From contig NC_014219.1 of NCBI RefSeq assembly GCF_000093085.1, positions 930,001-994,000 of the forward strand: a stretch of DNA of 64,000 bases, in the 5' to 3' direction. This document shows positions 28,486-38,481 of the stretch, piece after piece (positions within the stretch are counted from its first letter, which is position 1; every line of letters begins with the position of its first letter). A model generated the notes under the pieces. It was not told the DNA's origin. It saw only the letters and a program-made list of their open reading frames with translations, and made no database searches. The DNA is from [Bacillus] selenitireducens MLS10. Its GTDB lineage: Bacteria; Bacillota; Bacilli; Bacillales; Salisediminibacteriaceae. Made by a program: the position numbers and the translations under genes.

Positions 28486-29724
28486 ATGAAAAGAGCAAAA
28501 GTACTGATAAGTGCCCTCATCATTGCGGCGGGTATTTTCACATATGACAGCGTGGCTGAGGCCACGGAAGGACTTGAAAACGAGCGGGATGAAGTACAGT
28601 CCGAGCTCGACAACATCCAGTCAGAGCTCTCTGGAGCTGAAGCGGAACTGGCGGAGCTGGTCAGCGAAGTGGAAGCCATTGAATCTGAAATCGAACAGAT
28701 CGATGAAGCGCTTCGTTTGAATGAAGAGAACGTTGAAAAAACGGAAGCTGAAATCGAAGAAAAAGAAGAAGCCATTGAAGAGATGGAAGACGAAATAGCC
28801 CGTCTTGAAGCAGACATAGAAGAACGGATGGAGCATTTAAAAAACCGGGCTAGCGCATACCAGCGTGAAGGCGGACCGACTTCATCTTACATGGAGGTCC
28901 TTTTCGGAGCTGAAGGGTTTGCGGATTTCATCAGCCGGGTCTTTACGGTGACGCAAATTGCCCAGGCCGATCAGGATTTCATTGAGCAGCTTGAAAAGAG
29001 CCAGCAGGCTCTTGATGAAACGAAATCGGAGCACGAATCGGAGCTTGAGAGTCTTGAAGAAGAGCGGACGGAGCTTCAGGGTATGATTGAATACATGGAA
29101 GATCAGTATGAGGAGCAGGAGCGCCTTCGTCAGGAAGTCACTGTGATGCAGGCGGAACAAGAAGAGATGATTGCATCACTCGTGTCTGACGCTGATGACC
29201 TTGAAGCAAGAGAAGCCGATCTGATGAACCGTATTGAAGAAGAGCAGGCACGTGCTGAAGAAGCGGCGCAGTCTGCAGCGGCGAGCACTAATAATGCCAC
29301 GGCATCAGCCGCTGCGTCATCCTCTGGAGGAGCATCAGGGACGGTTGATACGATCGTCGATGCAAGCCAGCAGTATATTGGCAACTCCACGTACGTCTTT
29401 GGCGGCGGCCGCTCGCAGAGTGACATCGCCAATGGACGTTTTGACTGTTCAGGCTTTACGGCTTGGGCGTTCGGTCAGATTGGCATCGATCTCCCGGCGA
29501 ACACCCAGGCACAGGTTCAGTCCGGCCAGCGTGTCTCTGCCGATGAGATGCAGCGAGGGGATCTGGTGTTTTTTGATACGTATACGTCGAACGGACACGT
29601 CGGCATTTATCTCGGCAACGGCCAGTTCCTCGGTTCACAGTCTTCAACGGGCGTTGCCGTTGCGGATATGAGTTCAGGCTACTGGGCTGAGCGTTTCCGC
29701 GGTGTCGTTGTACGAGTCATGTAA
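28486..29724 (+). CDS. Coiled-coil NlpC/P60 cell-wall endopeptidase (CwlO-like)
   Basis: 412 residues. Signal peptide at 1-25 (VLISALIIAAGIFTYDSVAEA). A long acidic coiled coil (about 27-245), of the PcsB/CwlO type, contains FADFISRVFTVTQIAQADQ. An Ala/Ser/Gly linker (about 250-285) leads to the NlpC/P60 domain (about 290-412) with catalytic Cys in FDCSGFTAWAFGQIG and His in NGHVGIYLG. Such proteins are D,L-endopeptidases that cut peptidoglycan stem peptides; in Bacillus CwlO the coiled coil is the point of control by FtsEX. The gene has its own promoter and a bidirectional terminator. A decayed paralogue lies at 35219-36456. Confidence 0.92.
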   Translation: MKRAKVLISALIIAAGIFTYDSVAEATEGLENERDEVQSELDNIQSELSGAEAELAELVSEVEAIESEIEQIDEALRLNEENVEKTEAEIEEKEEAIEEMEDEIARLEADIEERMEHLKNRASAYQREGGPTSSYMEVLFGAEGFADFISRVFTVTQIAQADQDFIEQLEKSQQALDETKSEHESELESLEEERTELQGMIEYMEDQYEEQERLRQEVTVMQAEQEEMIASLVSDADDLEAREADLMNRIEEEQARAEEAAQSAAASTNNATASAAASSSGGASGTVDTIVDASQQYIGNSTYVFGGGRSQSDIANGRFDCSGFTAWAFGQIGIDLPANTQAQVQSGQRVSADEMQRGDLVFFDTYTSNGHVGIYLGNGQFLGSQSSTGVAVADMSSGYWAERFRGVVVRVM

Positions 29725-29803
29725 TCAAATGACATGCATTCGACAGCAAGAGCTTCGATTTGAGGTACAGACTCTGTTACACCATCATGAATCGAATCAC
29801 ATT

Positions 29804-29854
29804 AAAACAGGCTGCGCACCCAACCGAAAGGTCGGGGCACAGCCTGTTTTTTAT
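29804..29854. terminator. Bidirectional terminator
   Basis: AAAACAGGCTG at 29804-29814 pairs with CAGCCTGTTTT at 29840-29850, with A-tract on one side and T-tract on the other. It serves the NlpC/P60 gene (plus) and the SLH nucleotidase (minus), which converge here. Confidence 0.9.
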
Positions 29855-29859
29855 TGGTG

Positions 29860-32320
29860 TTATCGTACGGAATGATTATGACTTCTGCTCATCATAATTG
29901 TAAACTGGAGCCTTGTCAGATGTTCATCCATCCCATAGTAATCTTCTGAAATGCCGTGCACAATGCCCATGTTCTGAAGGGTGCCGATGTAATCAGAAAA
30001 TACCCCGTGAACATCATGGAAAGTCGTCTCGCTTGAAACGTCTTCATCCATGAATGTAAATGCTCTTGCGATAACGGCTGCAGCCTCACCGCGGGTGATC
30101 ATGGCATCTGGCAAAAATTCATTGTCAACAGTACCGAGGAAGATCCCCGCCTCTTTCACGGCATGTATTTCCTCAAATGCACGATGTGCCTGATTGACAT
30201 CTTCAAAGAGGTCATGGCCATGGTGTTCGAGGTCGAAGGCTCTGGCTAACATGACAGCCACATCAGCACGCTTAATGTCATTCATTGGTCGGAATGTGCC
30301 GTCCTTGAATCCTTGAATAACGTTGAGGTCGGCCATTTGCCTGACTTCTTCAAAATAGTTTTCATTTTCCCCGTAATCACTGAATACAGGCGCTTCTCCG
30401 TCGATCATGGAACGGTATTGATCCATATCAAATGAGAAGACAGCCCATCCGTCGGCATCGGTTTCCACATAGCTGAGGAAGTCATAGCCTTCGCTGCGGT
30501 CTAAATAGTCAAGAGCAGCCGGAGACGTTTTGTAGTGCAGTTCTCCCTCATGGTCAAACGGCACGATACTCCAGTTCATATCCGGCTCGATGTCGAGTGT
30601 CCCTGTTTCCCGAATGTAATCGATGATGACTTCGCGGTTTTCGAGCGTACTCGAGTAAATAATCTCCGCAGACTCGGCATCAGACAGAAGACCGCCCCCG
30701 CCGCTTGCGCGGTAATTGTTTGTGATGACCAAATACTCTTCATCATCCACAACGGTTTCACCATTATAGGTCAAGTTTACAATTCGTTCTCCAAACGGTT
30801 TGGTGATATCAATCTGATACTCGACGCCATCAATCGTGTCGAAGTTGTATCCACGGAAGCTGTAATCTGCCATCATTTGTGTTTCAGTTGACTGCGGATC
30901 GATCTCAAAGAAATTCCCTGCAGATTTTTCAAGCCATTGGTGGAGATCGTGTCCGTCCACTTTTACAATGTGAAGGGTGTTCGGATAAATATAGATATCT
31001 GCGACGTCTTTAATGGCGATCGTCTCTTGGACATCTGTGAAGTACCCCGGTCCCCCCCCGTCCGGCACGGAACGGTGCAGCAGCGCTTAATAACGGAAAG
31101 TCTTCATAGTCGGTGCCTTTTAAGTACTCGGTTGCGTAGTGCAGCTGTGCTGCATTGACAAGTTCATTCGTCTCATTGTCAAGCAGTCGGGCAAAAAAGG
31201 TGTTGATGTCGCGTTTTGTATCACCAACGGGGTTATTGACGTAATCGATGGTTGCCTGATGACGCTCAGCGGCAATGTCGACAATGTCAGGATGCTCTTC
31301 ATAGTCGACGGATGCGATGTTGAAAGATCGGCCATCCTGAATCATCCATTCTTCGCCATCGTGCGTCATGTCAAGTTCGATAATCCCTAAATGTGATCCC
31401 CAGCTGCCGGGCATGACAACAGGAGTCCCGTTAATTTTTCCTGTTTGAGGATCAACACCCGGGAGATCATGATAGGCTTCTTCAGGGAACAGATTGTGAT
31501 TATGTCCACTGACAACGGCATCGATCCCCTCAACGTTAGTCAGATGCCAGCTTGCATCAGCGGAGGCGTCTTCTGACGCATCGATTCCGGAGTGCGCGAT
31601 GGCAACAATGACGTCCGCCCCATCGGCTTTCATTTTCGGTACAAATTCTTCCGCGGAATCAACAATTTCATCAACGACAACATGACCTTCGAGATGCATA
31701 CGGTCCCATGTCATAATTTGCGGCGGTACAAAGCCGATCATGCCGACTTTCAGTTCTTCTCCTGAAATCTCCATCTCCTCGATGATATAAGGATCAAAGC
31801 GTGGTTCTCCGTCAGAGGCCCGTTTCACATTTGCATTCAGCCAGGGGAAATCGGAATCTGCGATGGAACGATCGAGAAAATCCAGTCCAAAGTTAAACTC
31901 ATGGTTTCCAATGGCAGCGGCATTGTATTGCATCGCTTCCATTGCCTGAAGAATGACGTTTTTCTCCCCCTCTACAGGATCGACAACGGCTTCAAGGTCG
32001 CCAAGGATGCTTCCCTGTAGCACATCACCGTTGTCGACAAGGACACTGTGATCGTAAAGTTGGCGCTGTTCGTCAACAATCGAGGCAATCTTGGCAAGCC
32101 CGAAGCTTTCGTCGGCTTTGTCAGCCATGTAATCGTAGGCCATGACGTGGGCATGGATGTCTGTTGTGCCCATAATCGCTAACGTATGCGATTCCGCGAC
32201 GTCGTTTGTGACAGCTGTCTCATCCCCGTTTGCACTGACTCCACCGCCCAGCACAGGGGCTGCAATCAACCCGGGCAATGCCAGAGCGATGATGCCGGAT
32301 CGTAACCATTGGTTCTTCAT
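29860..32320 (-). pseudogene. SLH-anchored 5'-nucleotidase / cyclic phosphodiesterase, frameshifted
   Basis: Two phases of one gene. The 5' part (32320 to about 31052) has a signal peptide (SGIIALALPGLIAAPVLGGG), then a metallophosphatase domain with GTTDIHAHV, DNGDVLQGS, GNHEFNFGLDFL, AHSGID and SGHNHNLFP, and the start of the 5'-nucleotidase C-terminal domain (AAAPFRAGRGG). At 31052-31059 (plus strand) there is a run of 8 C; with 7 the frame continues PGYFTDVQETIAIKDVADIY into the rest of the domain and three SLH domains ending at 29860. Motifs fit the UshA/CpdB/YfkN family, which frees phosphate and nucleosides outside the cell. The break could be a real mutation, phase variation or a sequencing error; total length without it is about 820 residues. 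Confidence 0.9.
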
Positions 32321-32509
32321 ATAAAAACCTCCTTATAGTATGTATAAGCGCTACTGACTAATTTATGAAAGCGCCTACAATACAAAGTATACACATATGG
32401 ATGTACGTACGACCATAATTCAACAATTGTTCACGCTTTAGTCATAAATCATTCGTGATAGTGACTGTTTTATAGTAAAAATATGAATATTTGATTGGGG
32501 AGCATCACG

Positions 32510-32752
32510 ATGATTACATTGTGGGCTTTAGATATTGATAACCCGCTCGCGCAAATAAAGGATCCGATCCCAGGTAGAAACGGTTCAGATATTACGGGAT
32601 TTTGAAAGAACAGGGATAAACGGCACAGAAGATGATTGCGGCAGGTGACGGGATGATCTGCAGGTATTGATTGTAAAGGGAATTTCCCTGTGGATAAGCT
32701 TGTCCCGAATATCCATGGGGCAATTGAGTACGTGAAAGGCGTCGTGAATTAA
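32510..32752 (+). pseudogene. HAD-family phosphatase relic
   Basis: The start reads MITLWALDIDNPLAQIK, close to HAD motif I (DxDxT with Pro for Thr), then stops. After a deletion and frame changes, QKMIAAGDGM appears and, one base out, DLQVLIVKGNFPVDKLVPNI...GVVN ending in TAA at 32750-32752; this is the motif IV and C-terminus of Cof-type HAD hydrolases. Only about 80 codons remain of roughly 260. The 32753-32932 stretch shows no gene. Confidence 0.65.
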
Positions 32753-32932
32753 GCGTCGGACATGCTAAGGAAAACGGGACTTTGGAAAAGAGGTCCTCTC
32801 CGGTGCAGGCTGGAAATCAGTCAGGCCCGGTTTTGGGCAGTATCAGGTTTTCTGATCGTTCGCATTACGAAACACAATCACCGCGACGCCGGTTTTCGGT
32901 ATACGATAAGAGCATCAAACTTGTGAAGGGTT

Positions 32933-34081
32933 GTGGTGAGGATGGGCCGGATTCAAAAGATGGCCGGGGTCATCCCTGGGGTGTTTGTCTGTTTTGTGCT
33001 GCTTCTTGCGAGTATGTGGCTTGCAGGGATGATCGGTTCAGTCATCAATCAGATGCAGGGCCTGCCTCCTGAGGCGGGGAACCCGGTGTCGCCGATTTTC
33101 GTGGCGATTCTGCTCGGGCTTCTGATCCGGAACGGATTCGGGCTCCCGGAGGCCGTTTCGGCAGGGGTGGCATTTTCGGTGCAGGTCATTTTGAAGGCAG
33201 GGATCATTTTTCTCGGGATTCGTCTCAGTTTCCTCGACGTGATTACCCTCGGGGCGTGGGGGATTCCGATTATCCTGATCTGTGTCATCGCAGGGATTGC
33301 CATGACGATGTGGGTGACGAAGCTGTTAAAGCAGTCGCACCGCCTCGGGACCCTGACGGCGGTGGGGACGGGGATCTGCGGGGTGACGGCGATCGTCGGG
33401 ACGGCGCCCGGGATCAAGGCCAATGATGAAGAGATCGCCTATGCGGTGGGGAATATTACAATTTTCGGCATCATCGCGATGTTTCTTTATCCATATCTCG
33501 CGAACGTGCTGTTTGCCGGCGATCCGGTACGGGCGGGTCTCTTTCTCGGTACAGCAATTCACGAAACGGCTCAGGTTGCCGGGGCGTCGCTGATTTATGA
33601 TCAGGTGTTTACCTCGTCGGCGGTAGTGGATGTCGCGACGATTTCGAAGCTGACGCGCAACACGATGCTCATCGCCGTTGTGCCGATCATGTCGTACTAC
33701 TACCTGATGCGGCAGAACCGGGAGAGCGGGGGCCGTGCCGAGGTGAAGAAGTGGTATCAGCTCATTCCGCTCTTTGTGATCGGCTTTCTTCTGATGGCAG
33801 GTGTCAGAACTGTCGGTGATTCCGGTGCGGAAACGGGGCTTGCCTTCGGCGTCTTCTCTCCTTCCGTGTGGGCGGACGTCACAGCGGGACTCAGTACCCT
33901 CGGTTCGACGTATCTCCTCGGGATTGCCATGGCAGGTGTCGGTCTGTCGACGAATCTCGGTGTCTTTAAGCACCACGGGGTGAAGCCGTTTTATATCGGG
34001 ATTACGGCTGCTTTGACGGTGACGGTGGTGAGCATCGTGATGGTGACGCTGTTGGGCGGTCTGATCAGCTACCCGCATTGA
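32933..34081 (+). CDS. YeiH-family putative sulfate exporter-type membrane protein
   Basis: 382 residues from GTG 32933 (GTG 32936 and ATG 32942 also possible). About 10 membrane segments, with the UPF0324/YeiH family signatures: SPIFVAILLGLLIRN, LKAGIIFLGIRLSFLDV, GTGICGVTAIVGTAPGIKA, and TAIHETAQVAGASLIYD. The family is annotated as putative sulfate exporters; transport has not been proved for most members. A LysR-type regulator follows 64 bp downstream on the same strand, the usual partner of yeiH-like genes. Coding GC is somewhat higher than in neighbouring genes. Confidence 0.9.
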   Translation: MVRMGRIQKMAGVIPGVFVCFVLLLASMWLAGMIGSVINQMQGLPPEAGNPVSPIFVAILLGLLIRNGFGLPEAVSAGVAFSVQVILKAGIIFLGIRLSFLDVITLGAWGIPIILICVIAGIAMTMWVTKLLKQSHRLGTLTAVGTGICGVTAIVGTAPGIKANDEEIAYAVGNITIFGIIAMFLYPYLANVLFAGDPVRAGLFLGTAIHETAQVAGASLIYDQVFTSSAVVDVATISKLTRNTMLIAVVPIMSYYYLMRQNRESGGRAEVKKWYQLIPLFVIGFLLMAGVRTVGDSGAETGLAFGVFSPSVWADVTAGLSTLGSTYLLGIAMAGVGLSTNLGVFKHHGVKPFYIGITAALTVTVVSIVMVTLLGGLISYPH

Positions 34082-34145
34082 TATTCTCTTTGGACTGTTG
34101 GTACGCTACAATGAAAGCAGCGTATAACGGACAGGAGGAAGATCA

Positions 34146-35048
34146 ATGAATCTCGATCATGTAAGAACGTTTCAGGCTGTTGCCCGGCATGGAAGTTTTT
34201 CTGCGGCGGCGAAAAGTCTGTATCTGTCACAGCCCACGGTGACGTCGCAGGTGAAGAGCCTCGAAGATGACCTGAACGCCATATTGTTTGTCAGAACGAA
34301 ACATGAGGTGAGCCTGACGCCTGCGGGGAAAGTACTCGACCGCTATGCGAATGATGTGTTTAACCTCTGCATGGAAGCACGAAATGAGATTGGGGCTCTT
34401 GAAGGTGAGCTCTGCGGGATGCTATACGCGCCTGCAAGTCTGACTGTGGGGGAGAGTGTGCTGCCACTTATGCTTCACGCGTTTAAAGCTGCACATCCGC
34501 AGATTGAGCTGAAGGCGGAAGTGATGAACAGCAGCAAAATCATCGAGTTGGTCCGGCTTGGTGAACGGGAGATGGGCCTGATCGAGGTGGATGTGGATCA
34601 AGCGGGTCTTGAAACAGAACCTTTTATGGAGGATGAACTCGTGCTGTTTGCACGTTATGATGACCCGATTGCAGAGAAATCGGCCATTTCTGCCGAGGAG
34701 ATCCCTCAGTTTTCCCTCATCATGCGGGAACAGGGGTCGGGGACGAGGACGGTCTTTGAAGAAGGGCTTAAAACGAAAGGGATCCATATCGAAGACTGTC
34801 ATCTCGTGCTTGAGATCGGGAACACCGAAGCGATCAAAACGGCTGTGGAGGCAGGGCTCGGTGTGTCGGTACTGTCGAAGAATACGATTCGAAAAGAACT
34901 TGAATCCGGATTGTTTCAGGTGATTTCCATTAAAGAGCTCATGTTCACACGGCAGTTGTCCCTTGTCTATGAAAAAAAGAAGTCACTCTCTGCGGTTACC
35001 ATGCGTTTTATGGATCTGATCAGATCGAGAGACTGGAGTCAGAGCTGA
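34146..35048 (+). CDS. LysR-family transcriptional regulator (CysL/YeiE-like)
   Basis: 300 residues, the usual LysR length. The N-terminal winged HTH (residues 1-60: HVRTFQAVARHGSFSAAAKS, LSQPTVTSQVKSLED) is followed by a LysR substrate-binding domain (about 88-295: LTVGESVLPLMLHAFKAAHP, IMREQGSGTRTVFEEG, AGLGVSVLSKNTI). The GSGTR motif is shared with CysL/CbbR-type members that sense small anions or sulfur metabolites. Its position after a YeiH-type transporter suggests it controls that gene. RBS AGGAGGA before ATG. Confidence 0.92.
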   Translation: MNLDHVRTFQAVARHGSFSAAAKSLYLSQPTVTSQVKSLEDDLNAILFVRTKHEVSLTPAGKVLDRYANDVFNLCMEARNEIGALEGELCGMLYAPASLTVGESVLPLMLHAFKAAHPQIELKAEVMNSSKIIELVRLGEREMGLIEVDVDQAGLETEPFMEDELVLFARYDDPIAEKSAISAEEIPQFSLIMREQGSGTRTVFEEGLKTKGIHIEDCHLVLEIGNTEAIKTAVEAGLGVSVLSKNTIRKELESGLFQVISIKELMFTRQLSLVYEKKKSLSAVTMRFMDLIRSRDWSQS

Positions 35049-35114
35049 AGGCGCGCCTCTCTTTAGGCAAGCAGAACCGATACAAAAACCCTTATTTTTC
35101 CTTCTGTGTATTCT

Positions 35115-35143
35115 TTTAAGACGTTTTTTAATCTCTCTATGAT
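35115..35143 (+). promoter_or_regulatory. SigA-type promoter of the decayed NlpC/P60 paralogue
   Basis: TTTAAG (35115-35120), 17-bp spacer, TATGAT (35138-35143). The spacer and surroundings (GTTTTTTAATCTC.CTATGATGT) are nearly identical to those of the promoter at 28388, and the TGATAGACT...TGAGCAA leader block is also kept. Confidence 0.65.
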
Positions 35144-35218
35144 GTTTTCCGTGCTTCCTGTCTGATAGACTCGCCATTGTGAGCAATCAGACAGGAAAGC
35201 AGGAGGATGAGAGTTGTT

Positions 35219-36456
35219 ATGAAACGTGCAAAAATACTCGTCAGTATCGTCATCATAGCGGGAGGTCTATTTACATATGAGAATGTGACAGAAGCAATGG
35301 CAGGGCTTGAGAGTGAGCGTGATGCCGTGCAGGAGGAGCTTGATGCCATTGAATCCGAGCTCTCCGGTGCGGAAGCAGAGCTCGCAGAATTCGTCGGTGA
35401 AGTGGGAGCGATTGAATCGGAGATTGAACAGATTGATGAAGCACTTCGTCTGAACGAAGCGAATGTCGAGGAGACCGAAGCGAAGATCGAAGAGAAGGAA
35501 GCGGTCATTGAGGAGATGGAATAAGAGATGGACCGGCTTGAGCGGGATATCGAAGAGCGGATGGAACATCTGAAGAACCGGGCGAGCGCGTATCAGCGCG
35601 AAGGCGGTGCCGCTTCTTCGTATCTTGAAGTGCTGTTGGGGGCTGAAGGGTTTGCGGACTTCATCAGCCGGGTCTTTACCGTGACCCAGATCGCCCAGGC
35701 GGATCAGGATTTCATCGAAGAGCTTGAGAACAGACAGCGAACCCTCGATGAGACGAAAGCGGACCATGAAGAGGAGCTCGCGAGCCTCGAAGACGAACAG
35801 ACCGAGCTCTATGGCATGATCGAGTACATGGAAGAGCAGTACGCCGAACAGGAGCGCCTCCGTGACGAAGCGGCGGCGAAGCAGGATGAACAGGAATCGA
35901 TGATCGCGTCACTCACAGAAGACGCAGGGACCTTGAAGCCGAGGAAGCGGCATTCATGGAGCGGATTGAAACGGAACAGGCCCGAGCCCAGGAAGTCGAA
36001 CAGACCGCATCCGAGGAAGCAACGGCAGGCAATGCGACGGCATCTGCCGGTGCAACGGGATCCGCTTCCGGCGGTGTCAGCACCATGCTCGGTGCCAGTG
36101 AGCAGAACTTCGGGACCTCCACCTACGTATTCGGCGGAGGTCGCTCCCAGCAGGATATTGCCGCCGGTCGCTTTGACTGTTCAGGGTTTACGTCATGGGC
36201 ATTCAGCCAAATCGGCATTGATCTGCCGGCGAGCACCCAGGCGCAGGTTCACGCCGGCCAGCGTGTTTCGGCAAGTGAGATGCAGCCAGGAGACCTCGTC
36301 TTCTTTGACACGTATACGACGAACGGTCACGTCGGGATTTATCTCGGTGACGGACAGTTCCTCGGTGCCCAGTCGTCCACGGGCATTGCCGTGGCGGACA
36401 TGAGCTCAGGGTACTGGGCTGAGCGCTTCCGCGGTGTTGTTGTGTGGGTGATGTAA
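35219..36456 (+). pseudogene. Second CwlO-like NlpC/P60 gene, broken by stop and frameshift
   Basis: Paralogue of the gene at 28486, with the same signal peptide, coiled coil and NlpC/P60 domain. A TAA at 35522-35524 interrupts the coiled coil in phase (EEME, stop, EMDRLERDIEERM). A single base is lost at about 35921-35932, moving the last 170 residues to another frame. That C-terminal frame (from about 35933) still holds an intact NlpC/P60 domain with FDCSGFTSWAFSQIG and NGHVGIYLG. The start at ATG 35219 matches the paralogue's MKRAK; RBS AGGAGG lies 12 bp upstream. Two separate lesions argue against a simple sequencing error. The high protein similarity suggests duplication followed by decay. 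Confidence 0.88.
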
Positions 36457-36534
36457 GGTAAGTGTGGCGAGTCAGTTGAATGATGTCTCGTCATTGAAAT
36501 GTGGAAAGTATCGATGAGCATTTGATCAGTACGT

Positions 36535-36567
36535 AAAAAAATCCTCCCAAGTGGGAGGATTTTTTTG
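36535..36567. terminator. Bidirectional terminator
   Basis: A-tract, stem ATCCTCCCA / TGGGAGGAT (with the loop AG), then T7. It lies between the NlpC/P60 pseudogene (plus) and capD (minus), whose stop is only 4 bp away. Confidence 0.93.
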
Positions 36568-36570
36568 TGA

Positions 36571-38481
36571 TCACTGATTACCACTGTCAATCTGCCAGAC
36601 ACCCCGGCGCCTCGGATCGCCGCCGCCAAAGAGGTTCTCCACGTCGCCGTCTTCGGTTAAGGCAACGCCGAGGCCCTGAATCCCGCCGTAGAAGAGGGGG
36701 GAGCCGTGTTCGATGACGGTATAGCCCTGAAAGACGTTCGGGTCACGGAGCTGTTGGTTGATGCTCTCTTCAAGGCGTTCTTCAACGTGAACGACGCCGT
36801 CTTCCGTGTAGAAGCGCGGTCGTTCAATGGCTTCCTGCAGGGTGAGGGGTTCGCCGTTTTCCGTAGCGAACTCATACTGCATGATCGTCTGCAGGACCAT
36901 GGCAGGGATCCGTCGGCCTCCGGGCGAACCGATACCCAACACCGCCTGGCCTTCCTGTTCAAAAATGATCGGTGCCACGAAGGAACGCGGGCGTTTCCCC
37001 GGTGCGAAACTGTTCGGCGAGGAGTCAACCCCGCTGAAGTTCTCCATCTGACTGTTGATGAAGATCCCATTCGAGTATCGCCCGGAGCCGAAGAACTGGC
37101 CGAGGGAGTTTGTCGCAGACACCATCATGCCGTCACTGTCGAGGATGACGAAATGGGTCGTATGTTCACTGTTTGCCACTTCACCCGGTGCATCATACAG
37201 GGCCGCTGTATGAACAGGATCTGCCTCGGCCGTGTGCCGGTCGTAGAGTGTCTCAAGGAGTCGGTCGATCGTCTCGTCGGAGGTGAACGTCCCGTGATCG
37301 ATCTGTTCAAAGGCCGGATCGCCGAGGTTGTCAAGGCGCTCCTGATAGGCGATGTCGGTGATCTCGGTCAGAAGGTGAATGTAGGCATGCATGAACGCAT
37401 CATCACTGAGGAGACTGCCGAGGGATGGCTCTTCCTCGATCCCGTCCGCTTCAAGCATGTCTAGGACGTCATCCAGCTCGTCATCCGGGAGGACTCTCGC
37501 AAGATCGAGACGCTCGGCCATCTGAAAGGCCTGGAGGACGACGGTTCCGGATGACGGTGACGGACCGCCGTGGATCGTGTAGTGCTCCGTTTCCGCTTTT
37601 GCGGGATCGGTGATTTCCGCTTCATAGCTCGTCAGGTCTTCTTCGGAGAAACCGAAAGCGTCCCTCATCGCATCGGCGACGGCACCTTCGTAAAAGCCTT
37701 CCGCTCCTTCGTTTTTAATGATGTCGAGGGTGTCGGCGAGTTCTTCCTGAACGAGCATGTCGTTTACGGGGATCGGCTGACCGCCCGGGTAGTAAACGCT
37801 CCGATTGGCCTGTGTATCAAATTGGACATAGCGGGTAAAACTCGAGATCTGCTGATGGAGCACATTCCCCACTTCAAAGCCTTTTCTCGCGGTCTCGGCT
37901 GCAGGCTTTACAAGGTCTTCCCAGCTGACATTGCCGGAGCCCTGTTCCTTAAAGGCCAACTCCATGCCTTTAACGAGGCCGGGCACAGCGAATGGGCTGT
38001 TTTCATTGCCTGTGACAGGAGCGGCTTCCCGGTAATCGTAGGTGGTGGCCCCTTCGAAGCGTTCATGCACGAGCATGAGACCGCCGCCGCCAATCCCGGA
38101 TCCGTATGGTTCGACAACGTTTAACATAAAGGAGACGGCGATGGCAGCGTCCACGGCGTTACCGCCTTTTTCCATAATAGCCATGCCGGCTTCCGCTGCA
38201 AGGGGATGGATGGCACTGACGCCGTAGATGTCCGGGAAAGGTTCCGGTTCATCGGTGTCTTCTTCCGCGTCGTTATCCCGATCTGTATCCGGCACCGGCT
38301 CAGGTTCACTTGCCGTAATGCTGATGGCTTCGGTCTGCCGTGCCTGGAAGTCGCCGCTGGCATAAGGTTCTCTGAACTCATCGAATTCATCCTCGAAGTA
38401 CACAGTCCAGGCAATGAGACCTGCGAAGACGAGGAGGGCCAGACTATGGGTCATGTTCAGGTATCGTTTGTAATGCTTCAT
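36571..38481 (-). CDS. capD: CapD-like gamma-glutamyltranspeptidase
   Basis: 636 residues. N-terminal membrane anchor at about 10-28 (HSLALLVFAGLIAWTVYF), an acidic linker to about residue 85, and a full gamma-glutamyltransferase domain: GGNAVDAAIAVSFMLNVVEP, YGSGIGGGGLMLVH, nucleophile Thr about 441 in NSEHTTHFVILDSDGMM, and GSPGGRRIP. The usual family autocleaves before this Thr. As the last gene of capBCA it matches CapD of Bacillus anthracis, which cuts poly-gamma-glutamate and transfers it to peptidoglycan; a released-polymer hydrolase role is also possible. Its ATG overlaps the capA stop by 4 bp. At 636 residues it is longer than B. anthracis CapD (about 530). Confidence 0.9.
   Translation of the reverse strand: MKHYKRYLNMTHSLALLVFAGLIAWTVYFEDEFDEFREPYASGDFQARQTEAISITASEPEPVPDTDRDNDAEEDTDEPEPFPDIYGVSAIHPLAAEAGMAIMEKGGNAVDAAIAVSFMLNVVEPYGSGIGGGGLMLVHERFEGATTYDYREAAPVTGNENSPFAVPGLVKGMELAFKEQGSGNVSWEDLVKPAAETARKGFEVGNVLHQQISSFTRYVQFDTQANRSVYYPGGQPIPVNDMLVQEELADTLDIIKNEGAEGFYEGAVADAMRDAFGFSEEDLTSYEAEITDPAKAETEHYTIHGGPSPSSGTVVLQAFQMAERLDLARVLPDDELDDVLDMLEADGIEEEPSLGSLLSDDAFMHAYIHLLTEITDIAYQERLDNLGDPAFEQIDHGTFTSDETIDRLLETLYDRHTAEADPVHTAALYDAPGEVANSEHTTHFVILDSDGMMVSATNSLGQFFGSGRYSNGIFINSQMENFSGVDSSPNSFAPGKRPRSFVAPIIFEQEGQAVLGIGSPGGRRIPAMVLQTIMQYEFATENGEPLTLQEAIERPRFYTEDGVVHVEERLEESINQQLRDPNVFQGYTVIEHGSPLFYGGIQGLGVALTEDGDVENLFGGGDPRRRGVWQIDSGNQ

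Noticed and set aside
32933-34081. Higher GC of the YeiH-type gene as a sign of recent transfer
   Set aside because: The neighbouring LysR and cap genes are similarly GC-rich; no flanking repeats or mobility genes adjoin it.
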